5,317 nucleotides of DNA from Candidatus Bipolaricaulota bacterium (GTDB lineage Bacteria; Bipolaricaulota; Bipolaricaulia; RBG-16-55-9), in assembly GCA_015487455.1 (NCBI GenBank), contig WFPR01000198.1, positions 1-5,317 on the forward strand, in the 5' to 3' direction. The translations under genes were made by a program, and so were the position numbers. Shown here piece by piece: positions 1 through 4,662 of the stretch. Positions within the stretch are counted from its first letter, which is position 1, and each line of letters starts with the position of its first letter. The notes below the pieces were generated by a model. It had not been told where the DNA came from. It did not search any database and was given only the letters and a program-made list of their open reading frames with translations.

Positions 1-52
1 CATGGTCGGCGTCGGGTTGGGCGAGATCGCCCCGGACGTCGATGGCGTATAA
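1..52 (+). CDS. Possible C-terminal tail of an upstream gene (partial)
   Basis: The frame beginning at base 2 reads M-V-G-V-G-L-G-E-I-A-P-D-V-D-G-V and stops at TAA (50-52). Its third codon positions are mostly G or C, like the real genes downstream, and its amino acid mix is unremarkable, whereas the other + frames read as arginine- or serine-rich shadow translations. About 17 codons are far too few to name a family. A reverse-strand reading of the same bases is also open and similarly GC3-rich, so the strand is not certain. If the call is right, the stop codon lies inside the TATAAT box that probably drives ahcY, so the upstream gene ends right at the next promoter. Confidence 0.3.
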   Translation, partial: MVGVGLGEIAPDVDGV

Positions 53-73
53 TCGCGGCGCGCATTGTACGCC
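44..73. promoter_or_regulatory. Inverted repeat overlapping the ahcY -10 box and start site (candidate operator)
   Basis: GGCGTATAAT (44-53) and ATTGTACGCC (64-73) are 10-base arms, complementary at 9 positions plus one T/G pair, separated by a 10-base spacer (CGCGGCGCGC). Arm centres are 20 bp apart, about two helical turns, as expected for a dimeric DNA-binding protein. The left arm contains the -10 box and the right arm begins just after the predicted start site, so a bound protein would block initiation. Because most of it lies upstream of the predicted transcript start, a DNA operator is likelier than an RNA hairpin. No regulator gene is in view, and the role is inferred from position and symmetry only. 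Confidence 0.35.
48..53 (+). promoter_or_regulatory. Probable -10 box (TATAAT) of the ahcY promoter
   Basis: This is a perfect sigma-70 -10 hexamer in very GC-rich surroundings, 58 bases before the ahcY start codon. It would start transcription near position 60 and give a leader of about 45 nt. At the usual 17-bp spacing the -35 position reads GATCGC (25-30), which is a poor match, so an activator or the flanking context may matter. The surrounding 14 bases (GATGGCGTATAATC) match the -10 region upstream of rpsI at 12 of 14 positions. The box also forms part of the left arm of a dyad at 44-73. Confidence 0.55.
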
Positions 74-87
74 ATGCGCCACGCGAC

Positions 88-99
88 GAGGAGGGGAGG
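88..99 (+). promoter_or_regulatory. Strong Shine-Dalgarno sequence fixing the ahcY start
   Basis: The purine run GAGGAGGGGAGG ends 6 nt before ATG 106. The ahcY frame has no stop back to the window edge, so this site is what decides the start. Confidence 0.8.
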
Positions 100-105
100 C
101 GAGCG

Positions 106-1392
106 ATGTCGACGTTGACGTCGGAGGTGCGGGACTTGGGCTTGGCGCCCCAGGGCGAGCGGAAGATCCGCTGGGTCGCCCAGCACATGAAGCTGCTGAA
201 CGCGATCAAGGCGCGCTTCGAGCGCGAGCGGCCCTTCGCGGGCCTGCGGCTGGGGTTGAGCATCCACCTGGAGGCGAAGACGGCGTACCTGGCGCGGGTG
301 CTGCGCGCGGGCGGCGCCGAGGTCGCCGTGACGGGCTGCAACCCCCTCTCCACCCAGGACGACGTGGCCGCCGCCCTCGCGGCCCCCGGCGACGTCCGCG
401 TCTTCGCCTGGCGGGAGGCCACGCCCGAGGAGTACGAGGCCCACCTCACAAGGGTGCTGGAGACCCGGCCCCATCTCATCCTGGACGACGGCGGCGATCT
501 GGTCGGGCTGCTCCACGGGAAGCTCGCCCCCCTGGCCGAGGGCGTCCTGGGGGGGACGGAGGAGACGACCACGGGGGTGCGGCGCCTTAAGGCGCTGGCG
601 CGCCAAGGGCAGCTCAAGTTCCCCATGATCGCCGTCAACGACGCCAAGATGAAGCATCTGTTCGACAACCGCTACGGGACGGGGCAGTCGACGTGGGACG
701 GGATCCTGCGGGCCACCAACGTCTCGATCGCCGGGCGCACCGTGGTGGTCGCGGGCTACGGCTGGTGCGGCCGGGGGATCGCCCTCAGGGCTCGAGGGTT
801 GGGGGCGAACGTGATCGTCACGGAGGTCGACCCCGTCCGGGCGATCGAGGCGGTCATGGACGGCTTCCGGGTGATGCCCATGCTCAAGGCGGCCGAGGAG
901 GGCGACATCTTCGTGACGGCCACCGGCTGCCGCGACGTCATCCGCAGGGAACACCTCGAGCGCATGAAGGACGGCGCCATACTCGCGAACGCGGGCCACT
1001 TCGACGTCGAGATCTCGAAGCCCGACCTCCTCGCGCTCAGCGTCCGGCACGAGGAGGTCAAGCCGAATGTGGAGGCGTTCGAGCTGGCCGACGGGCGGAC
1101 GCTTTATCTGTTGGCCCAGGGGCGCCTGGTCAACCTGGCCGCCGGGGACGGCCACCCCATCGAAATTATGGATCTCTCGTTCGCGCTCCAGGCGCTCTCG
1201 CTCGAGCACCTGGCCAAGCACCATCGGGGGCTGGGGCCGGGCGTCCACCCCGTGCCCGAGGCGATCGACCGCCGAGTCGCGCGGATGGCCCTCGAGGCCC
1301 GCGGGATCGAGCTGGACGCGCTCACCCCGGCGCAGCGAGCCTATTTGGGTCTGGAGCCGGAGCCGGGGCCAGAAAGCGCCGAGCGCGCTTGA
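106..1392 (+). CDS. ahcY: Adenosylhomocysteinase, short HxExK class (possible S-inosylhomocysteine hydrolase)
   Basis: This cytoplasmic NAD-dependent hydrolase (428 aa) cleaves S-adenosylhomocysteine, or a deaminated form of it, into homocysteine and a nucleoside, clearing the by-product of SAM-dependent methylation. By alignment from memory to the human enzyme, the catalytic set is present: D127-D128 in LDDGGDL, E153 in EETTTG, K183, and D187-N188 in FDNRYG. The NAD fold has GYGWCG at 217-222 with E240 after the second strand, and GHFDVEI begins at H298. It lacks the internal insert of many bacterial homologues and the C-terminal Lys/Tyr tail (HYRY-like) that reaches the neighbour's NAD; it ends in LTPAQRAYLG plus a short tail. 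The substrate loop is H54-L-E56-A-K58, not HxTx(E/Q), as in archaeal enzymes favouring S-inosylhomocysteine. Family assignment is very firm; the exact substrate is inferred. A likely promoter and a strong ribosome site precede it, and transsulfuration genes that use homocysteine lie downstream. Confidence 0.95.
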   Translation: MSTLTSEVRDLGLAPQGERKIRWVAQHMKLLNAIKARFERERPFAGLRLGLSIHLEAKTAYLARVLRAGGAEVAVTGCNPLSTQDDVAAALAAPGDVRVFAWREATPEEYEAHLTRVLETRPHLILDDGGDLVGLLHGKLAPLAEGVLGGTEETTTGVRRLKALARQGQLKFPMIAVNDAKMKHLFDNRYGTGQSTWDGILRATNVSIAGRTVVVAGYGWCGRGIALRARGLGANVIVTEVDPVRAIEAVMDGFRVMPMLKAAEEGDIFVTATGCRDVIRREHLERMKDGAILANAGHFDVEISKPDLLALSVRHEEVKPNVEAFELADGRTLYLLAQGRLVNLAAGDGHPIEIMDLSFALQALSLEHLAKHHRGLGPGVHPVPEAIDRRVARMALEARGIELDALTPAQRAYLGLEPEPGPESAERA

Positions 1393-1417
1393 AACGGCCG
1401 CGCCGATGGGGTATAGT
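1389..1417 (+). promoter_or_regulatory. Sigma-70-type promoter for rpsI, overlapping the ahcY stop codon
   Basis: TTGAAA (1389-1394) and TATAGT (1412-1417) are separated by exactly 17 bp. Each hexamer differs from consensus at one position, which is striking in DNA this GC-rich. The -35 box includes the ahcY TGA stop (1390-1392). Transcription would begin near 1424 and give rpsI a leader of about 45-55 nt. The segment GATGGGGTATAGTC (1405-1418) matches the ahcY -10 region (41-54) at 12 of 14 bases. This suggests that rpsI, rpmE and the genes behind them can be transcribed independently of ahcY. Confidence 0.7.
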
Positions 1418-1478
1418 CTCCTCCACGCCTGAAAGCGACCGGCGCGGAAGGGAAGCGAGGCGAAGAGTGAGCCTAGCC

Positions 1479-1964
1479 ATGGCCGAGACGACCCAAACGC
1501 AGACCCAAGCGCAAACCCAGACGACGGCCGAGCAGAAGCCGCGGCTGCCCAAGACGGTGCCGGGCGGCTACATCCACGCGGTCGGCCGCCGCAAGGAGTC
1601 CGTGGCCCGCGTGTATTTGAAGCCCGGCGAGGGCAAGATCATCGTGAACGGGAAGCCCGCCGAGGAGTACTTCCACCACGACTTCATGAGCAAGGATCTG
1701 CTCATGAAGCACGCGCTGCGGCCCTTCGAGGTGACGGGCACGCTGGGGAAGTTCGACGTCAAGGCCAACATCCGGGGCGGCGGGCCGACGGGCCAGCTCG
1801 AGGCGCTGCGCTTGGGGATCGCCCGCGCGCTGCTGGGCGTCAACCCCGACTACCGCAAGCCCTTGAAGGACGAAGGGCTGCTCACCCGCGACCCGCGGAT
1901 GGTCGAGCGCAAGAAGTACGGCCTCCACAAGGCCCGGCGCGCCGAGCAGTACAGCAAGCGTTAA
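1479..1964 (+). CDS. rpsI: 30S ribosomal protein S9 with a Gln/Thr-rich N-terminal extension
   Basis: S9 sits in the head of the small ribosomal subunit, and its basic C-terminal tail reaches the P-site tRNA. From ATG 1479 the product is 161 aa, against roughly 130 for a typical bacterial S9. The conserved core starts near residue 31 (Y-I-H-A-V-G-R-R-K-E-S-V-A-R-V) and continues through NGKPAEEYF, the IRGGGPTGQ loop and LLTRDPRMVERKKYG to the classic SKR terminus. The extra N-terminus is a simple Thr/Gln repeat (residues 4-16), probably disordered. The start is uncertain: a GAGG motif at 1457-1460 sits 6 nt before an in-frame GTG (1467) but 18 nt before ATG 1479, so a 165-aa product is possible. 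S9 normally follows rplM (L13); here it follows ahcY after its own promoter. Identity is certain; only the start is open. Confidence 0.96.
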   Translation: MAETTQTQTQAQTQTTAEQKPRLPKTVPGGYIHAVGRRKESVARVYLKPGEGKIIVNGKPAEEYFHHDFMSKDLLMKHALRPFEVTGTLGKFDVKANIRGGGPTGQLEALRLGIARALLGVNPDYRKPLKDEGLLTRDPRMVERKKYGLHKARRAEQYSKR

Positions 1965-1974
1965 GCCGAGCTGA

Positions 1975-1994
1975 GCCGAGCGTGGGCGCTCGGC
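1975..1994 (+). promoter_or_regulatory. Hairpin in the rpsI-rpmE gap, candidate L31 leader structure
   Basis: GCCGAGCG (1975-1982) and CGCTCGGC (1987-1994) form a perfect 8-bp stem closed by the 4-base loop TGGG. No T-run follows, so it is not a standard intrinsic terminator, and it ends 9 nt before the rpmE ribosome site. CTCGG in the right arm (1989-1993) can alternatively pair with CCGAG (2002-2006), which includes the first bases of the Shine-Dalgarno sequence. A second GCCGAG (1965-1970) can replace the left arm. Regulation of rpmE translation, or processing between the two ribosomal genes, is inferred from this geometry. Confidence 0.45.
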
Positions 1995-2003
1995 CTGCTC
2001 CCC

Positions 2004-2010
2004 GAGGTGA
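2004..2010 (+). promoter_or_regulatory. Shine-Dalgarno sequence of rpmE
   Basis: GAGGTGA lies 6 nt before ATG 2017 and is near-ideal in sequence and spacing. Its first bases are complementary to the right arm of the upstream hairpin, so access to it may be controlled by RNA folding. Confidence 0.75.
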
Positions 2011-2016
2011 CCGACG

Positions 2017-2283
2017 ATGAAGGCCGGCATCCACCCCGAGACGCACGTGGTGGTCATCAAGTGCAGCTGCGGGAACGAGCTGGAGACGCTCTCCACGCTC
2101 GAGGGCCCCGTCATCCACGTCAACGTCTGCTCGAAGTGCCATCCCATCTTCACCGGCGAGGAGAAGCTGGTCGACACCGCCGGGCGCGTCGAGACCTTCC
2201 AGCGCAAGTACGCGAAGTTCTTCGAGCAGCAGCAAAAGCAGCAGCGAGAGCGAGAGCAGGGGCAGAAAGCGCAAAAGAAGTAA
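2017..2283 (+). CDS. rpmE: 50S ribosomal protein L31, zinc-binding form, with a charged Gln-rich tail
   Basis: L31 joins the central protuberance of the large subunit and helps bridge it to the small-subunit head. The 88-residue product opens with the family's MKxxIHP-type start and carries all four zinc ligands: C16 and C18 in CSCGN, and C38 and C41 in CSKCHP. It continues with the usual FTG (45-47) and GRVETF (56-61). Typical L31 is about 65-75 aa; the excess is a hydrophilic tail (about residues 70-88) of Gln, Lys, Arg and Glu encoded by CAG/GAG-like repeats. The zinc-containing form contrasts with cysteine-free paralogues that many bacteria use under zinc starvation. It lies 52 nt after rpsI and 6 nt before the next gene, so it probably shares a transcript with both. 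Confidence 0.96.
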   Translation: MKAGIHPETHVVVIKCSCGNELETLSTLEGPVIHVNVCSKCHPIFTGEEKLVDTAGRVETFQRKYAKFFEQQQKQQREREQGQKAQKK

Positions 2284-2289
2284 AAGTCG

Positions 2290-3417
2290 ATGGGCGGGCG
2301 CTTCGAGACGCGGGCGATCCACGCGGGCAGCGAGCCCGACCCCCTCACGGGCGCGGTCGTCCCGCCGATCTACGCCGTCTCGACGTTTCAGCAGGAGGCG
2401 CCCGGCGTCCACAAGGGCTTCGACTACAGCCGCGCCGACAACCCCACCCGCCAGCGCCTCGAGCGCGCCCTGGCCGAGCTGGAGGGCGCGAAATACGCCG
2501 CGGCCTTCGCCTCGGGGGTCGCGGCCACGGCCGCCATCCTGACGCTGCTCGAGCCCGGCGACCACGTCCTGGCCGGCGACGATCTCTATGGGGGCACGTA
2601 CCGCCTGTTCGAGCAAATCTATCGCAAGTACGGGCTGGCCTTCGACTACGCCGACCTGAGCGACCCCGCCAACGTTCGACTCAGGGAGAACACGAGGCTG
2701 ATCTGGCTCGAGACGCCGACGAACCCTTTGCTCAAAATTATTGACATCCAAGCGATCGCCGAGCGCAAGGGCGACGCGCTCCTGGCCGTGGACAACACCT
2801 TCGCCTCGCCGTACTTGCAGAACCCGCTGGCGCTGGGGGCCGACCTGGTGCTCCACAGCTCCACGAAGTACCTGGGCGGCCACAGCGATCTTATTGGCGG
2901 GGCCGTTATGACGAACGATCCCGAGCTCTACGAGCGCCTGAAGTTCGTGCAGAAGAGCGTCGGCGCCGTCCCCTCGCCCTTCGACTGCTTTCTGGTTCAC
3001 AGGGGGATCAAGACGCTGGCGGTGAGGATGAAAGCCCACTGCGAGAACGCCCTCAAAATTGCTCAATTTCTGGCGGCGCACCCCAAGGTCGAGCGGGTCT
3101 ACTACCCGGGGCTTGAGGGCCATCCGGGCCATGAGGTCGCCCGGCGGCAGATGCGCGACTTCGGCGGGATGGTCTCGTTCGAGCTGGGCGGGGACGTCCG
3201 CGCGTTTTTTAAAACGCTGAAGGTGTTCACGCTGGCCGAGAGCCTGGGGGGCGTGGAGTCGCTGGCGAACCACCCCGCGACCATGACCCACGCCTCGATC
3301 CCCAAGGAGGAGCGGGAGCGCCGCGGGATCCGCGACTCGTTGGTTCGGCTGTCCGTCGGGATCGAGCACCCCGACGACCTGATCGAGGACCTGGAGCGGG
3401 CGCTGGCCGCGGCTTAG
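2290..3417 (+). CDS. Cystathionine gamma-lyase-like PLP enzyme (Cys/Met metabolism family)
   Basis: This cytoplasmic fold-type I PLP enzyme (375 aa, full length) most likely splits cystathionine into cysteine, 2-oxobutyrate and ammonia. By comparison with human gamma-lyase, the Schiff-base lysine is K193 in SSTKYLGGHSD, D168 in DNTF pairs with the pyridine nitrogen, Y100 stacks on the ring, and Y46/R48 in YSRADNPT reach the neighbour's phosphate. R353 in RLSVG should bind the substrate carboxylate, and E323 in ESLGGVE matches the human Glu that shapes the gamma-lyase site. The second half closely resembles eukaryotic gamma-lyases (SVGAVPSPFDCFL, FTLAESLGG). Relatives include cystathionine gamma-synthase (metB) and methionine gamma-lyase, which sequence alone cannot exclude; the adjacent beta-synthase argues for the lyase. 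A stop in the same frame 6 nt upstream leaves ATG 2290 as the only sensible start, although its ribosome site is weak. Confidence 0.88.
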   Translation: MGGRFETRAIHAGSEPDPLTGAVVPPIYAVSTFQQEAPGVHKGFDYSRADNPTRQRLERALAELEGAKYAAAFASGVAATAAILTLLEPGDHVLAGDDLYGGTYRLFEQIYRKYGLAFDYADLSDPANVRLRENTRLIWLETPTNPLLKIIDIQAIAERKGDALLAVDNTFASPYLQNPLALGADLVLHSSTKYLGGHSDLIGGAVMTNDPELYERLKFVQKSVGAVPSPFDCFLVHRGIKTLAVRMKAHCENALKIAQFLAAHPKVERVYYPGLEGHPGHEVARRQMRDFGGMVSFELGGDVRAFFKTLKVFTLAESLGGVESLANHPATMTHASIPKEERERRGIRDSLVRLSVGIEHPDDLIEDLERALAAA

Positions 3418-3435
3418 GCTTTAACCCTGAACGCC

Positions 3436-4398
3436 ATGCGCGTCGTAAGGAGCGTGCTGGAGCTGATCGGGCGGACGCCCATGGTCGAGCTGTCCCCTCG
3501 AATCAACCCCACCGGGGTGCGCATCCTGGCCAAGCTCGAGTGGTTCAACCCCGGCGGCTCCGTCAAAGACAGAATCGGGCTGGCGATGATCGAGCGGGCC
3601 GAGCGCGAGGGGAGGCTCAAGCCGGGCATGACCATCGTCGAGCCGACGTCTGGGAACACGGGGATCGGGCTGGCCCTGGCCTGCCTGCTCAAGGGCTACC
3701 AGCTCGTCGTCACGATGCCCGACAAGATGAGCCGCGAGAAGGTCGAGCTCTTGAAGGCGTATGGCGCCGAGGTCGTGATCTGCCCGACGGCCGTCCCCCC
3801 GGAAGACCCGCGCAGCTACTACTCCGTGGCGCGGAAGATCGCGGAGGAGCGCGGGGCCTTCCTGCCGGATCAGTACTCGAACCCCGCGAACCCCGAGGCG
3901 CACTATCTAACAACGGGGCCTGAGATCTGGGAACAAACCCAGGGCGAGATCGACGCGCTCGTCTGCGGGGTCGGGACCGGCGGCACGATCACGGGGACCG
4001 GGCGGTTCCTGAAGGAGAGGAAGCCCGACGTTAAAGTTGTAGGCGTCGACCCCGAGGGCTCGATGCTCTACACGGCCTTCTACAATCTGCCGCACGACGT
4101 GCACCCCTATCTCATCGAGGGCATCGGCGAGGACCTCATCCCGGAGACGCTCGATTTCAGCGTCGTCGACGAGATGATCCGGGTGAGCGACAAGGAGGCG
4201 TTCTTGATGACCCGCGAGCTGCTCCGCCAGGAGGGGCTCTTCGCGGGCGTCTCGTCGGGCGCGGCGGTCGTCGGGGCGCTCCGCTACGCGGAGAAGCTGG
4301 GCGCCGGGACGCTGGTCGTGATCCTGCCCGACTCCGGGCGGAACTACCTGGGCAAGGTCTACTCCGACGAGTGGATGCGGGCGCAGGGTTTCCTCTAG
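3436..4398 (+). CDS. Cystathionine beta-synthase-like enzyme, catalytic core only
   Basis: This fold-type II PLP enzyme (320 aa) is predicted to join homocysteine with serine or O-acetylserine to give cystathionine. K44 in NPGGSVKDR is the PLP lysine, TSGNTG (71-76) is the asparagine loop, GTGGT (180-184) holds the phosphate, and SSG (273-275) is near the ring nitrogen. Several stretches follow human beta-synthase rather than cysteine synthase: MPDKMSREKVELLKAYGAE, GVDPEGS (203-209), EGIGEDLIP (228-236) and VVILPDSGRNY. It ends at WMRAQGFL, aligned with the end of the human catalytic core (WMLQKGF), so the C-terminal CBS-domain pair that binds SAM in regulated forms is absent, as is the N-terminal heme segment. 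It begins 18 nt after the gamma-lyase gene, in the same frame, without a clear ribosome site; translational coupling is plausible. An O-acetylserine-using bacterial type (MccA/CysM-like) remains possible. Confidence 0.87.
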   Translation: MRVVRSVLELIGRTPMVELSPRINPTGVRILAKLEWFNPGGSVKDRIGLAMIERAEREGRLKPGMTIVEPTSGNTGIGLALACLLKGYQLVVTMPDKMSREKVELLKAYGAEVVICPTAVPPEDPRSYYSVARKIAEERGAFLPDQYSNPANPEAHYLTTGPEIWEQTQGEIDALVCGVGTGGTITGTGRFLKERKPDVKVVGVDPEGSMLYTAFYNLPHDVHPYLIEGIGEDLIPETLDFSVVDEMIRVSDKEAFLMTRELLRQEGLFAGVSSGAAVVGALRYAEKLGAGTLVVILPDSGRNYLGKVYSDEWMRAQGFL

Positions 4399-4410
4399 AA
4401 TGGGGGCGCC

Positions 4411-4602
4411 ATGCTCACGCTGGTGCTGGCGAAGCTCGTGACGAGCGTGCCGATGCGGCTCCAGGCGGGACAGGGACTGGCGGAAAAGGCGCAGGAGCCG
4501 CTGTCGCCCTGGGCGCTGGCCGTCTTCATCTGGCTCGTGCTGTTCTTGACGATGGCCTTCGTGGTCGCCGTCGGGTGGCTCACCCGCCCGCGGCAGCACT
4601 GA
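4411..4602 (+). CDS. Small single-span membrane protein of unknown function
   Basis: I do not recognise this 63-residue protein. G/C dominates its third codon positions throughout, as in its neighbours, so it is very likely translated. The first 14 residues are mildly hydrophobic (MLTLVLAKLVTSVP). A polar linker follows (about 15-33), and then one convincing transmembrane helix (about 34-57, rich in W, L, V, F and A) ending in the basic tail TRPRQH, which suggests that the C-terminus faces the cytoplasm. No Shine-Dalgarno is evident beyond GGGGG at 4402-4406, and a -10-like TAGAAT (4396-4401) lies so close that the message could be nearly leaderless. It begins 12 nt after the beta-synthase gene and ends 60 nt before the channel gene. 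A link with either neighbour is only positional. Confidence 0.65.
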   Translation: MLTLVLAKLVTSVPMRLQAGQGLAEKAQEPLSPWALAVFIWLVLFLTMAFVVAVGWLTRPRQH

Positions 4603-4645
4603 CCGACGACAGGGCGAGCGGGGTGTAACGAAACGAAAGCGGGGA

Positions 4646-4652
4646 AGGGAGG
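4646..4652 (+). promoter_or_regulatory. Shine-Dalgarno sequence of the MscS-type channel gene
   Basis: AGGGAGG lies 10 nt before ATG 4663. It is within the tolerated spacing range and is the only purine-rich candidate near the start of this frame. Confidence 0.55.
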
Positions 4653-4662
4653 CGCATCGGCA

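Noticed and set aside
1..75. Reverse-strand gene starting at the ATG complement of 73-75 and running off the window
   Set aside because: It is open with moderate GC3, but it has no ribosome site before it, only about 25 codons are visible, and it conflicts with the dyad and promoter placement. The + strand tail reading is at least as good.
54..105. SAH riboswitch before ahcY
   Set aside because: The predicted leader is only about 45 nt, shorter than that riboswitch, and I see no matching stem and pseudoknot arrangement.
693..1478. Possible fusion of a long N-terminal extension to S9, because the S9 frame is open back into ahcY
   Set aside because: The upstream part is Gly/Arg/Pro-rich shadow of ahcY, while a promoter and a ribosome site just before 1467-1479 place the real start there.
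1975..1994. Intrinsic terminator after rpsI
   Set aside because: The stem is good, but no T-run follows and the rpmE ribosome site begins 10 nt later, so a leader structure fits better.
2741..2746. Perfect TTGACA inside the gamma-lyase gene
   Set aside because: No -10-like hexamer lies 16-18 bp downstream (GC-rich there), and the bases encode the conserved I-D-I segment.
3202..3216. CGTTTTTTAAAACG in the gamma-lyase gene as a terminator or slippage site
   Set aside because: It is a palindrome with weak A/T arms and almost no loop, in the middle of an intact frame (codons for F-F-K). It does not fit an intrinsic terminator or a canonical -1 frameshift heptamer.
1882..3369. Very long open frame on the - strand (495 codons) opposite rpsI, rpmE and the gamma-lyase gene
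   Set aside because: Long antisense frames are a by-product of high GC3 coding on the other strand. The translation is Arg/Leu/Gly/Ala-rich without any family motif, and three clearly identified genes occupy the + strand.
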